Assembly: GCA_949316235.1 (NCBI GenBank)
Contig: OX438757.1
Coordinates: 15,308,657 to 15,372,656 of the forward strand
DNA from: Oegoconia quadripuncta
Taxonomy: Eukaryota; Arthropoda; Insecta; Lepidoptera; Autostichidae
Direction of reading: 5' to 3'
DNA length: 64,000 bases
Shown: piece after piece, positions 46,402 through 57,900 of the stretch
Layout of the letters: every line of letters begins with the position of its first letter
Numbering within the stretch: position 1 is the first letter of the stretch
Position numbers and translations under genes: made by a program
Notes under the pieces: model-generated
What the model saw: the letters and a program-made list of their open reading frames with translations, nothing else
Database searches by the model: none
Told to the model about the DNA's origin: nothing

Positions 46402-46775
46402 TTTCTCTGAATTTCCACCGGATTATGAAGGAAAACTGAGTTAATTCACGTGTACACACTTCGATATTACGAAAGAAACGTCAAACTAATTCGTTCAAAA
46501 ATAATAAATACGTCAAACGCGGGACGCATGCGCGCGCCGACTGCGCGAATGATGAGAGCGAGCGGAGCAAACCAAACAGATGACACATTGAATGAATGAA
46601 CAAACGAACACTTCGGCAGAGTGGTGTTTCCAGCCATTTGTCTTAAAATATTACACTACTTCTCAATATACTTTGTACGGTGTACATAACATTTTGCGTT
46701 ACCTTTAAAAATAAAATTGTATGACTAGATATTATATAAAAGATACTCAATGACATACCTACTGGATGAGTTCTT
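46402..46775 (-). promoter_or_regulatory. LPP 5' flank / candidate promoter
   Basis: Region upstream of the LPP start. A CpG-rich patch at about 46517-46565 contains CGCATGCGCGCGC (46525-46537), close to the NRF1/ewg-type site. Transcription start and 5' UTR extent are unknown. Confidence 0.4.
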
Positions 46776-47090
46776 TTACCGTAAGGAAAAAATAGGGCAT
46801 ATTAGGTGAGTGAAACAAAAGGTATTGGCGTAGGTAGTTTTTTTTTTACAACTGTATTCGAAAAAACCGTTAATTGTGTCATTTGATGGTCGCGTTTGTA
46901 GCCTATTCCACATAATTAATACATCATTAAATTAATAAAAAAAAAACTCGGAGAAAATATGAGTTCCAAATAAACGCATGATAGGAACCCTACAAATCCC
47001 GCCAGTCGCAAATCAAAACCCGGCCGGCGGAATGAGCGTTTTTCAAAAAAAAAAAAATATGTAATATGCCCTATTTTTTCCTTATGGTAA
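46776..47090. mobile_element. MITE-like element with 29-bp inverted repeats
   Basis: Left arm 46776-46804 and right arm 47062-47090 are complementary at 28 of 29 positions (TTACC, then TAAGGAAAAAATAGGGCAT). 315 bp, no coding capacity of note. The target duplication is not clear. Confidence 0.75.
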
Positions 47091-47788
47091 TAATAGTCAT
47101 ATGGTATAATTATAATCATTACATCAAATTATTTGTCAGTATTATGTCTTGATAAAAATATACCTTATTAAATTAAATATTAAAAATACGCCGTCCGCCT
47201 AAATTATAAAAACCATTGGCGATCAATTTAACTATGACTGCTGTCAAGCAGCAATCAATGTTAATAATAAGATAAATAATGATAATTTTGACGACTTTAA
47301 TTAGTCCGCTAAAATGCTTTCGATATCCGTTTCCTGCTTCCGAAACAATAACTTTTTCATAGCATATTCACTGATGACATTTACCTAGCCTTTACTTAGG
47401 TAGATAGGTATTTAAAAAATGTAAGGTTAACTTTGGTGGTTATAGCTCATGGAAATTTGTAACGACACTTTTCAACAAATCCGATTTCATCATGTGTCTT
47501 CATCATTACCCATTTATTAGGTAAGTTACAGAAATCTTTGAAATATTGAAAACAAGTTTAGAATTATGACCACTTGTTAAGTTACAGAATACGTAAGAAG
47601 TGAAACCTTAGGCAACACAGGTATTGGTGCGTTTACGAAGATTTTTAGGTACTTCAACATGGAGCAATTAAATATTGAATATGAAACAGACGAATATCCA
47701 CTGAATTTTAACAAAGTTATTAACAACCCCTGTCAATCATCCCTTAGATTACTAAGGGATCTTGCAGGTTAATTTTTTATCAGCCTAT
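47091..47788. other. Non-coding, no gene recognised
   Basis: AT-rich, no element recognised. Confidence 0.45.
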
Positions 47789-48260
47789 CTTGTCCCACTG
47801 TTGGGAAACGGCCTTCCACCTTCCACCTATCTTTGGCGGTTTCCCGCTATTGTTCAAGATTTATTATCATTATATTTCACTGCGCACTAGGTAGTACTTT
47901 AAAACGATTCTCGAATATGTAGTCATTTCGCTGGTGTCCAGTGTCTAATTTCGGCCATCATTTTTCATCCTCAAGTCTTATATATGTCCACTATTGGGCA
48001 ATCTCTCACTAGGAAAGGGTATGGGTGGTAATCTATCACGCGGTCAGTGTTTTTAAGGTGCCCATTTAGGCCACCGACTTGATTGAAAACAATCCTCCAG
48101 AGTACGGAATCACTCGTATTAAAATGCCACTAATGGTCACCCATCTAAGGACTGACCGCGCCAGACATCGACAACGCCACGAATTCTTCTTGCCATAAAC
48201 TCTATTTTAAAACAAAAGCGCAAATATCCGCGTTTTACCTACCATTATAACGCTATTTGA
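47789..48260 (-). mobile_element. Family D SINE (5S rRNA-like module), copy 2
   Basis: On the minus strand a 5S-like module (48134-48171: TCTGGCGCGGTCAGTCC, TTAGATGGGTGACC) is followed by the AGTGGCATTTTAATACGAG body and a long tail ending CCCAACAGTGGGAC. It aligns with 50290-51132 almost throughout. Upstream of the module both copies carry the same non-5S sequence (AGCGTTATAATGGTAGG). Confidence 0.65.
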
Positions 48261-48330
48261 AAATAATAAAACAGAAGACGATGTCTGGAACAACTTAATG
48301 CTAGCCTAATTGAAAAAATTGTGTTTGAAA

Positions 48331-48376
48331 AGGTGTGATTGAGGTCAAATACGAACCCGTCGCGCATAAAAAAAAT
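48331..48376 (+). repeat. Family B SINE 3' end
   Basis: GGTGTGATTGAGGTCAAATA then an A-rich tail; the rest is missing. Confidence 0.6.
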
Positions 48377-48424
48377 CATAGAAGTCGAACATAGATGTTT
48401 AACGATTTACACAACTCAAGCTTA

Positions 48425-48560
48425 TTCTTCTCCAATTGAAGAGCTATGCTCTTGTCGGTGAATGACCACGTCTCTACTTTCCGCCCTCGATTTAACCTCT
48501 TGATACGACACGACATGTTCACGTTCCCTCGGGGAACTCAAGTTTCTATGATTTATTCTT
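48425..48560 (+). repeat. LINE 3' UTR (same element as 28003-28560)
   Basis: Shares CTATGCTCTTGTCG, TTCCGCCCTCGATTTAACC and GACACGACAT with the 3' UTR at 28430-28530. Confidence 0.65.
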
Positions 48561-49356
48561 TCGACCACTAGGTACAAGTGACAAAAGTTCCCGCCTTGCC
48601 TTAATCTCATTTATAAATAAAATGAATAAAAAAATCAACCCCTTGTCGGTAGAAGGGATTACAGATTCGGTAGTGAGCGAGCAATAAGCTTAATTTTAAG
48701 GTATTTGTTAGAAATTTATTGATTTATTTCCCCTAAGTAGGTAAGCCGAAGGGGTTCAAATATTAAATGGTTTAATTATGTGGGAATGCAATCTTTTCGT
48801 TTACAATACATTCTAATTATAGAATTTATAACTACTTTAATTTAGTCACGTAGTGCGCCATCTGCCTGTTTTATCATAAACTAATGTAACAAAGTCCCCA
48901 ACTATATAATATTATTGTTACATGTCTTTTCTGCAGATGGCGCTGCAATGAATTTTATTGGAACGTTTAATTTCGAAACGAAACATTACTTTCTGGCGTT
49001 ATAGTAAGTACCAATGTTTACCAATAGGTGGCAAGACAAGTACAAGAGAAGGAAACCATTGAAGCTTTCTTTCAGATTCTAAACCTAGAAACAGCGTAGT
49101 TACGATTTACCTTTGTGAAATTTACGATGATGATGCCATTTATTATTCCGCGATTATATTAGTAAGTCCCACTCACGACTCGTGTAAAACATCAGTTAAG
49201 TTCACTCAACTTAAGTAGTTTTTAGGGCAAGTAGCAAAAAGTACCAACAATAACGAGCCCTTAGGCATTCCGCTGACCACGGATGGTTTGTTGCGTCTGT
49301 CCGCGAATTTAGACATTATATGAGTAATCTGTGCGCGAAACTTGTGAGAGCAGTGT
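48561..49356. other. Non-coding, no gene recognised
   Basis: No element or exon recognised. Confidence 0.4.
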
Positions 49357-49540
49357 GCGAAGTGTGAGTTTTGTCTCATTTTTAACTTTACCATCGCGTT
49401 CACGTTTACCAATAAAGTCCCTATGAAAAAAATCGTTTTGCAAACTATCCGCTAGAGGCGCTGCACATTTCTCCATACAAATCGTCACGTAAACGTGAAC
49501 GCGGTAGTAAAGTTAAGTCGTAACAAAACTCACACTCCGC
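49357..49540. mobile_element. Fold-back / MITE-like element with 52-bp arms
   Basis: Arms 49357-49408 and 49490-49540 are imperfectly complementary, with long exact parts (AGTGTGAGTTTTGT, GCGTTCACGTTTA) and an 81-base centre containing CTAGAGGCGCTGC. No ORF. Confidence 0.7.
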
Positions 49541-50289
49541 CCTCTGGTAATGGGATGGAAAGCACATTCGTTTCTATTTTTAACTCGATCGATTCAGCCG
49601 TTTCGAAGATAGGCCTATTAATTTTTTAATATTTGGATACACATGGATGATATTATTATTACGTTTAGTTATTCGGGGGTTTTCTTTTATGTTATTCATT
49701 CGTCATTCTTTTTATTTTTAGGACCGGATTTTTTTTAAGAAAGGCCAAATCAAGAGTACCTAGGTACCCTAAACCGACGAGCATGTATGAACAACCTTAT
49801 GAGAGTGAAGGAATAGCAGAAGAGGTGTGTCAGGATCGTAGCAAATGGAAGTCTGTGGTCTCTGCGTACGCCTACGGGAAACAGGCGTGACATTATGTAT
49901 GTGTGTATTTTTTTTTATAAATTGTATTCGGTGGCATAGAAGTGCATTTTATGCAATCGGAAATTTATTAACACTTTTTCGCTTTATTTCAAAGCCTTAA
50001 AGTTTTTGCAAATATCTTGGAAAAACTTAAATGATGTCCCCCAGCTCACAGTTTTAAACTCAAAAATCTCAAAAACTTGTTGTAGAGGAACTTATCCAGC
50101 ACAACAAGCCTTCTATTTTTCGGTCTATAGCCACGCCTCCTTTCTAACAGTGGATTCCAGGTGGTGGTGATTTGGGCCCACAAATCAAGGCAAGCACGAA
50201 ATAGATATAAGACAAAAAAAAATAACGTAAAAATAAAGTGATGTACTTCATGTAGACCCTACTTTGCGGGAATGAAGTGATGTGTTAAT
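49541..50289. other. Non-coding, no gene recognised
   Basis: No clear element or exon. Confidence 0.4.
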
Positions 50290-51132
50290 TTTTTTCCACC
50301 TATGTTTGGCGGTATCCCACTATGCTTCAAGATTCATTATCATTATAATTCACTGCTCACAAATTCTTATTGAACAATGTATTTTACAGAATTGATGAAT
50401 ATTTTAAACATAAATATAATATTAAAAAATAATATAATTTCCTTGATGATGAATTGAATCAATAATTATAAATTAATTGCAGACATATTTTAATTAAACT
50501 GTAATAAATTGTTAAGACGTTATTCCTCTAAATTGTGAATTAATTAACTAGAAAATCAATTTAATCAAGAAGGACATGCTAATTGTGTAAATTGATTTGT
50601 ATTTTTATTGTTTAGTTTAGTTACAGGCTAATTATAATTTTGCGTGCTTATTGTATATGGCTGATTTAGGTGATACAATTTATACTACTTTACCAACTAT
50701 TTTACTTACCCTAATCATTGCAAATAAATGTATTCTATTCTATTCTAGGTAGTGCTTTTAAAACGATTCTCGAATATGTAGAGTCATTTCGCTGGTGTCC
50801 AGTGCCTAAATTCGGCCATCATTTTCATCCTCAACAGTCTTATATATATCCACTATTGTTCAATAGCCTCCTCTCACTAAGAGAGAGTATGGGCGATAAT
50901 CTACCACACAGTCAGTGTTTTAAAGCCACCCCTTTAGGCCACCGACTTGATTGAGAACAATCCTCCAGAGTACGGAATCACTCGTATTAAAATGCCACTA
51001 ATGGTCACCAATCTAAGGAGTGACCGCGCCAGACATCGAATGCGCCACGAGTTCTTCTTGCCAGAAACTCTTTAAATTTAAAACAAAAGCGCAAATATCC
51101 GTGTTTTACCTACCATTATAACGCTATTTGAA
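50290..51132 (-). mobile_element. Family D SINE, copy 3, split by LINE tail
   Basis: Same order as copy 2 (47789-48260): 5S-like module at 51002-51039, common body and tail. The tail is interrupted at 50361-50748 by a LINE end, after which the homology resumes at AGGTAGTGCTTTTAAAACG. Confidence 0.65.
50361..50748 (+). repeat. LINE 3' end inserted in SINE D
   Basis: About 388 bp absent from copy 2. It ends in AATAAATGTATTCTATTCTA with a TATTC run, a non-LTR tail. No coding motif. Confidence 0.6.
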
Positions 51133-51179
51133 GTAAAGCATTCTCGCAAAGTAGGCCCATCATCAAATCAAATCAAATC

Positions 51180-52190
51180 AAAATATTTTATTTCATAGAT
51201 AGATAGATAGATAGATAAAAAGTTTATTGCATAAACTGGCACACATACAAAGGAGAAACATGAACAAATAATAAAACAAGAGACATACAATTTTTAACAA
51301 ATACAAACAGATATAAACAAATATACCATAATATTAAAAATACCTTCAAGACTATATAGAATATATGTGGGTATGTGTGCAACAGTCATGCAACAAGGCC
51401 ATAGCTCAGCGCATTAAAAATGCTCAATAAATGAGCAAGCACTGATTTTCAGCTATCAACCAGGAGGCGCGCGGGAACCAGCATAAAAATGAAAAAAGAA
51501 AAGAAAAGTATGCAGAGGACAATGTGTAGTGTATGTAGTGGTGCGCTGAGGTGAATGAAACCGTATTATTCCGTCTACGAGAAGTGCTTAGGAATACCCA
51601 GTTTTTGTTTATCTAGTAGGTACGATAAATATTCTTTTCTAAACGTACATTTTGAATTAATCATAGGATAAAATTATTACTTGAAAACGTCACTATTAAT
51701 ATTAATAATACATTTAATTTTTAAATTTACTGCTCATTCACAAAGCTGACTCCCCAGAGAAGAACGAGCAAGAAACTCTAGGGTTGCTCTTTTAAACAGA
51801 TTATAGGTTGCGATTTGATACTTATATGAATAATAAGACAGCTATGTCCATGCTTGCTTATCATTCAAATAGTCAGTGATTTTATGATTGCCTTTTGTTT
51901 TATGATTGCATAAATTTATTTAAAGGCTTTGAATGCCTACTGGAACCTTATTATAAAAGCGTATACATTGCCCTTTGAAGGATTTACTAACTTTGTGAAG
52001 TCGGCTAACATAAACAGATAACTGGTTCTTATTCCTTGTATTAACATTGTGCCTATCACTATTTTGAGCGAATAAGGTTATATTTTTTTTTGAATATAAC
52101 AAATTCTCATAAATGTATTGAGATGCCATTGTTAAGATATTAATTTCCTTATACTTATCTCTAAGAGACACTCTAGGTCATAAATTTATA
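51180..52190 (-). pseudogene. Jockey/CR1-like LINE, 3' part
   Basis: The minus frame at 51920-52171 reads KEINILTMASQYIYENLLYS, KKNITLFAQNSDRHNVNTRN and KGQCIRFYNKVP, the C-terminal region of insect non-LTR reverse transcriptases. It runs toward a 3' end near 51180-51235 with GATAGATA and CAAAT-type simple repeats and AATAAA-like motifs. RT core absent. Confidence 0.65.
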
Positions 52191-52215
52191 AATGGCACGA
52201 ATAGCACGCTTCATC

Positions 52216-52885
52216 ACATATTCATATCAGTCATAGGACTGCTGACATAGGCCTCCCTCATAGAATTGCAGAGTGACCGGTTAGAAGCGGCCTGCTTCCA
52301 ACGATTTCCCGTGACTTTTATCAGGTCGTCTGTCTATCTTGGATGTCGTCGTACGCTACTCTTGCGGTGCGTGGTCTTCACACGAGAACTTCAATGCCCC
52401 ACTGGCCTCAGTTCTCCGAGCTATGTGCCCTGCCCACTGCCACTTCAACTGTATTTTTTTATGCAAGACGGGTTCGTACTTGACCTCAATCACACCTGAT
52501 GTTAAGTGAAGATGAGGTCGAAGGTGGAAGCGTACTGACCCGGAAACCCCAACACATTTGGGGGACTGGCTATCTTATCTCTGACAACCGGAACTCAACA
52601 ATGCTATTAACATTGCTGCTTGGCGGCAGATTTAGATAAGATGGTGGTAGCTAGCCAGGCGGACATTTAAAATGCCCTACCACCAACCAAACCGAGTACT
52701 TAAACATGTACCCCGCTGGGGATCGAATCCGCGACCTCCGAATCGTAAACCCAATGTTGTTTACATTTAGCCACGGAGGCGGTTAAAAACTTGATAATCT
52801 GCTGGACTATATCAGGAACGTTCGTTCGTTGCGTGACTTTGAGCTTTCTTATGAGGCCCATGTAGTGAGAGACCACGTTTCAGTG
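52216..52885 (-). pseudogene. RTE-like LINE fragment split by SINE B
   Basis: 52216-52451 and 52787-52885 align with 25040-25440 in order (GAGCTATGTGCCCTG; TTTCTTATGAGGCCCATG; GAGAGACCACGTTT) with the SINE at 52452-52785 between them. Coding frames are broken. Confidence 0.7.
52452..52785 (-). mobile_element. Family B SINE, full length
   Basis: The most complete copy, about 334 bp: minus-strand head with CCTCCGTGGCTAAATG (A-box region) and GGATTCGATCCCC (B-box), body GGCATTTTAAATGTCC and GCCGCCAAGCAGCAATG, 3' end GTGTGATTGAGGTCAAGTAC and an A-rich tail. No ORF. Confidence 0.8.
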
Positions 52886-53147
52886 CCATCCGTTGGGGGT
52901 GGTAGGTCCGTCTCAGCCGGAGATTCTTGGCACCAGCTGCTCTTGCCGTTACCATTATGGCCGCTACCGAAGCCAGGAATAGCGTGGCAGTTGGGGACTG
53001 GAGGCTGTCGGCCATAATCGCCACGCCTAGCGGGTTGGTATATCGGGATGTAAAGGGTTGATTCTATCCCACTCTAACGGAAACCACACGGACAAACTGG
53101 ACCCTATCCATCTTAAATTTTTATTACTACGATTGTTGTATTGTGTT
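52886..53147. other. GC-richer segment, probable LINE-derived
   Basis: Contains GGTTGGTATATCGGGATGT and CCACACGGACAAACTGG, which I have seen associated with moth LINEs, but no motif proves it. Confidence 0.3.
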
Positions 53148-53250
53148 GTGTTGGGGTTTCCGGGTCAGTACGCTTCCACCTTCGACCTCATCTTCACTTA
53201 ATATCAGGTGTGATTGAGATCAAATACGAACACGTCCTGCATAAAAAAAA
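53148..53250 (+). repeat. Family B SINE 3' part
   Basis: TTGGGGTTTCCGGGTCAGTA to an A-rich tail; 5'-truncated. Confidence 0.7.
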
Positions 53251-53377
53251 TACAGAACATATCTCATAATTTTTTTCCATATGGTCAATTATAGTTTCAT
53301 TGAAAACTGGATACTATGGTTACCCTTAATAAAAACAAAATGATTTTGAAATGGCTGATGTTATCATAATGTTATCT

Positions 53378-53956
53378 TGTGGTGACTGCGTCACACAATA
53401 TTGTATAATTGATAAGTGTTATATATAGTATAAGAAACTAGTTATAGGATTAAGTGCTTAGATATAACGTAGTATATTGTAATTTACTTTATCTAGTACA
53501 TAGCATACCTACTTTAATTAGTTTAAGGGAATTCTTTTCCTACACTATTAATTTTTATGATTTCATTGGGGAGACACCAAATGTTTGTGTAATATTAATT
53601 TTATGATTTTATTGGGGAGGCACCAAATGTTTGTATAATGGCTGATTTTGCGACAACCATTTTTGTGTGCCGACAAGTTTGTCTTTATGGTTATTATCCT
53701 TCCGGAGCCCAGCTTTGTCGGGCGAGACTATTCTCACGCCTTCAGCGTGGGCAATCCCAGATGGTAGAGTTTGGTGTTTTTGAGAAAGCATTCTCCTCTA
53801 CACAGTAACTCTACGTCTGCCGCCGGTACAACACGTTTTCCTTTTCCGTCTGAGCTTAGCTCCGGAAGCAATATCATCTTAGCGTTAACTTTATGGAGTC
53901 AGATGTAATAGCATCATAATAAATATAATTACGCACACATCACCAACCACCCCACA
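53378..53956 (+). repeat. Element B 5' LTR
   Basis: TGTGGTGACTGCG start, CCACCCCACA end. TATATA at 53420-53425, AATAAA at 53918-53923. An imperfect 46-bp tandem pair lies at 53549-53594 and 53595-53640. Confidence 0.95.
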
Positions 53957-53959
53957 AAT

Positions 53960-53979
53960 TGGTGACCCCGACGTGATTT
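53960..53979 (+). other. Primer binding site (tRNA-Trp type), element B
   Basis: TGGTGACCCCGACGTGATTT, 3 bases after the LTR, complementary to the 3' end of tRNA-Trp. CsRn1-type elements use this primer. Confidence 0.82.
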
Positions 53980-54081
53980 AAACACAAAGTGATAGTGGAT
54001 AGTGTGTGTGCATAAACTGTATTAAAAGACCATTACAAGTCTGTGTAACTTTAAGTGCTTGTTCGGACATAACAGTAGATA

Positions 54082-54978
54082 ATGCCTGATAACGCAAACC
54101 GTGTTACCGACGCCGCTGCGGCTACTGGAGAGGTCGTCATGAAAGCGAGAGAGGCACGCTTACCTCTTTTCAACCCCGCGGATCCTGAACTTTGGTTCGC
54201 TATGGCAGATAGTGAGTTCATCGCCGCTAAAATTAACGATGAAGTAGAAAAGCGCAACTATGTGACTCGCGCGATGACTCCGCTGCAAGTAAGTGAAATG
54301 AGAGATCTTCTTCTTCGACCTATTCCCGCGGAGAACGCCTACACTACATTTAAAGCTGCGACGCTGAAGAGATTTGGTGAGTCGCAGTCAGTCAAACTCA
54401 GAAGGTTGCTTGAAAGTGAGGAGATGGGTGATCGTAAACCATCGCAATTCCTACGAGACCTGCGGCGCTTAGCGGATTCAACAATAAGCGACGACACACT
54501 GAGAACTATATGGCTGGGGCGACTGCCACAATCAATGCAGGCCTCAGTAATAATCCAGCACGGCGCATCGTTAGACCACGCTGCCGAGATTGCCGACCTT
54601 ATTGCGGAGAATACATCGCTCCGTTCACATACGCATTCTTCCATGGCAACTGTAAGTAGTCAACTTTCAACTTCTGCTATACATACACCCGACGAAGAGT
54701 TAACAACGAGAGAATTGTTGCGTGAGATGAAGTCGATGTTAAGTGAAATGAGCGCAATGCATCGCAAAGCGAGTAATGCGAGGCAACAAGAGGATAGATC
54801 TCGTTCGCATGGTAGACATAGGTCGCGCTCACGCTCGAAATCTACAGGGCGCTCATCTTCAAGAGACATTTCCCAGTGCTGGTATCACCGCTGTTTCGCA
54901 AACAAAGCAACCAAATGTGTTTCGCCGTGTTCTTACAATAATAGTAAGCATCAGGGAAACGAAGCAGGGAGTCATTAG
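54082..54978 (+). CDS. gag: Element B Gag
   Basis: 298 residues; differs from Gag of element A only at residue 134 (T instead of A). Arg/Ser-rich stretch 239-260 and C-X2-H-X9-C-X3-C knuckle at 266-283. It is the structural particle protein; translation normally ends at TAG 54976-54978, with a fraction of ribosomes shifting at 54954-54960 into pol. Confidence 0.92.
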   Translation: MPDNANRVTDAAAATGEVVMKAREARLPLFNPADPELWFAMADSEFIAAKINDEVEKRNYVTRAMTPLQVSEMRDLLLRPIPAENAYTTFKAATLKRFGESQSVKLRRLLESEEMGDRKPSQFLRDLRRLADSTISDDTLRTIWLGRLPQSMQASVIIQHGASLDHAAEIADLIAENTSLRSHTHSSMATVSSQLSTSAIHTPDEELTTRELLREMKSMLSEMSAMHRKASNARQQEDRSRSHGRHRSRSRSKSTGRSSSRDISQCWYHRCFANKATKCVSPCSYNNSKHQGNEAGSH

Positions 54979-57900
54979 TGGCGAATGGCAGCAAATCCCA
55001 CAACAATACGTCACGCCGAATCTTCGTCACGGATTTACCGACCAAGATAAAATTTTTAATAGACACAGGAGCCGACGTTAGTGTTTACCCACGCAACTTA
55101 ATTCATGAGACGCGACAAAAGTCTAGTTATGAACTAGTTGCTGCAAATAACTCGCCAATAGCCACTTACGGTTCCATTGCGCTTACTTTAAATCTTGGAC
55201 TGCGTCGTGACTTTTCTTGGATTTTCATCGTGGCCGACGTATCAAGACCAATCATTGGTATGGATTTTCTAGCACACTATAATCTACTCGTGGATGCATA
55301 TAAACAACGACTCTTAGATGGGATTACTCAACTAACCGCCAAAGGGCAGGTAGCTGAGTGCGAACCAACTGCAATAAAGACAATAGGCAGTACGCCGCCT
55401 TATCACACCCTTTTGTTAAATTATCCTGAGATAACACGCCCGGACGGCATAGTGAAGAAAAGTAAACACAATACTAGGCATTACATAGTAGTAACACCTG
55501 GTCCACCCGTTGCTCAAAGGCCGAGGCGCCTGGCGCCAGACCGACTAATTGCAGCGAAGAAGGAATTTGATGCAATGCTTAAATTAGGCATATGTCGACC
55601 GTCGCAAAGCCCGTGGGCTTCCCCATTGCACATGGTACCCAAAAAGGGAGATGAATGGAGGCCATGTGGTGATTACCGCGCGCTTAATGCTAGGACAGAG
55701 CCCGACCAATATCCTGTACGACATATTCAGGACTTTGCGCAAACGCTAAGTGGGAAAACTATCTTCTCAACCTTGGACTTGGTGCGGGCTTTCAATCAGA
55801 TTCCAGTCGCAGGTGAGGATATTCCGAAGACGGCGATCACAACACCCTTCGGTTTGTTCGAATTTAATTTCATGACATTCGGATTACGCAACGCCGCACA
55901 AACTTTTCAGCGTTTTATGGACGAAGTGCTACGTGGTCTAGAATTTTGTTATTGTTACATTGACGATATATTAGTTACAAGTGCTAGTGAATCTGAACAT
56001 TTAAAACATTTAGAAATAGTTTTTAAGAGACTCAGTGAATATGGTGTTGTAATAAATCCTACAAAATGTGTGTTTGGTAAGCCTGAGGTCGAATTTCTCG
56101 GCTACCTGGTGTCCGCAGAAGGTACACGCCCCCTTCCCTGTAAAGTCGAAGCGATACGTGCGTACCCTCTCCCCGATACGGCGAAGAAGCTGCGGCAATT
56201 CCTTGGTATGTTAAACTTTTACAGACGGTTCATACCTAACGCTGCAGCTCATCAAGCTAGTCTTAACAACCTATTGCAGGGCAATGTTAAAGGTAAAACG
56301 CCCATTCAATGGACGGCATGTACAATTAAAGACTTTGACACATCCAAAGAGAGTCTGGCACAGGCAGCTCTACTCGCGCACCCGCACAGCGGCGCCGAGT
56401 TAGCTATCTTTTCAGACGCATCAAATTGTACAATAGGTGCAGCCTTGCAACAAAGGGTCAATGGTGAGTGGCAACCGATTGCCTTCTTCTCTAAGAAACT
56501 TACAGACGCTGAACAAAACTACTCTGCGTATGATCGCGAACTTCATGCTATCTACGCTGCAGTAAAATATTTCAGACATTATGTAGAGGGGCGAAAGTTT
56601 ACCATATACACCGACCATAAACCTATTGTGTATGCATTTAACAAAAAAGATAAGCAATGCACACCCCGACAGTTCCGGTACCTAGATCTAATAGGACAGT
56701 TCACCACTGATATTAGACATATTCAGGGTACCGAAAACGTAACAGCTGATCTTTTGTCTCGAATCGAGACAATAGACGGCGCTATTAACTGGGCGGCATT
56801 GGCTACTTCACAGAAGGCTGACGAAAAACTTAAGTCGCTTATCGACAATAACAATACCTCTCTACAGTTGAAACTGGTTACCCTCCCGCATTTAAATGAA
56901 CCAATATACTGTGACGTGTCAACTCAATCTGTTCGACCGTATATTACGGAACCATTTAGGAAGGTTGCGTTTAATGTGGTTCATCAACATGCGCATTCTG
57001 GAGCTAATGCAACCACTAAACAGGTATCAAAGAGGTTTGTTTGGCCATCTATGAAGACTGACTGTAAATTATGGACTAAGACGTGCATGGATTGTCAACG
57101 TTCCAAAGTAACACGCCACGTGGTAACACAACCCGGTTCTTTTGCTCCTCCTTCATCAAGGTTTGAACATATACATTTGGACATCGTGGTCATGCCTATT
57201 TCGGAAGGCTACAGGTACTGTTTAACCTGTGTCGATCGATTTACACGCTGGCCGGAAGCAATACCTATTGAGAACCAAGAAGCTGAAACCGTTGCACGTG
57301 CATTTTTCACATGTTGGATAGCACGCTTTGGAACGCCGCTAAGGGTGACAACTGACCAAGGCAGGCAATTTGAATCGCATCTGTTCAAACATCTCAATAG
57401 TTTGACAGGTACGAAACATTTTAGGACTACAGCCTACCACCCTGCCGCTAATGGAATGGTTGAAAGATTTCACCGGCAACTTAAAAGTGCCATTAAGTGC
57501 CACAACAACATTCGCTGGACCAGAATTCTCCCAACTGTATTAATGGGAATCCGAGCAGCTTGGAAAGAAGACCTCCAAGCTACAGCGGCAGAAATGGTCT
57601 ACGGCGAAAATATTAGGTTACCGGGAGAATTCTTAGTACCTAAAAGTAATGACTCGCGCCTCGAAGCCGCTCCTGATTTCATCAAAGAGCTTAGGCAACA
57701 GTTTCAAAGCTTGCAACCAACTTCTGGTACGAATCATGGTGATAAGCAAACCTTTATATTTAAAGATCTAGCTACCACTACCCATGTTTTCGTCCGGAAC
57801 GATGCTACGAAGCGACCGCTCCAGCATCCTTATGAGGGTCCCTATAGAATAATCTCTAGGAGCGAGAAAAACTTTATCTTAGATATCCGTGGACGTAATG

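Noticed and set aside
51200..51235. CRISPR-like short repeats (GATA and CAAAT runs here, TCAAA runs at 45387)
   Set aside because: These are simple-sequence tails of LINEs without spacers, in an animal genome.
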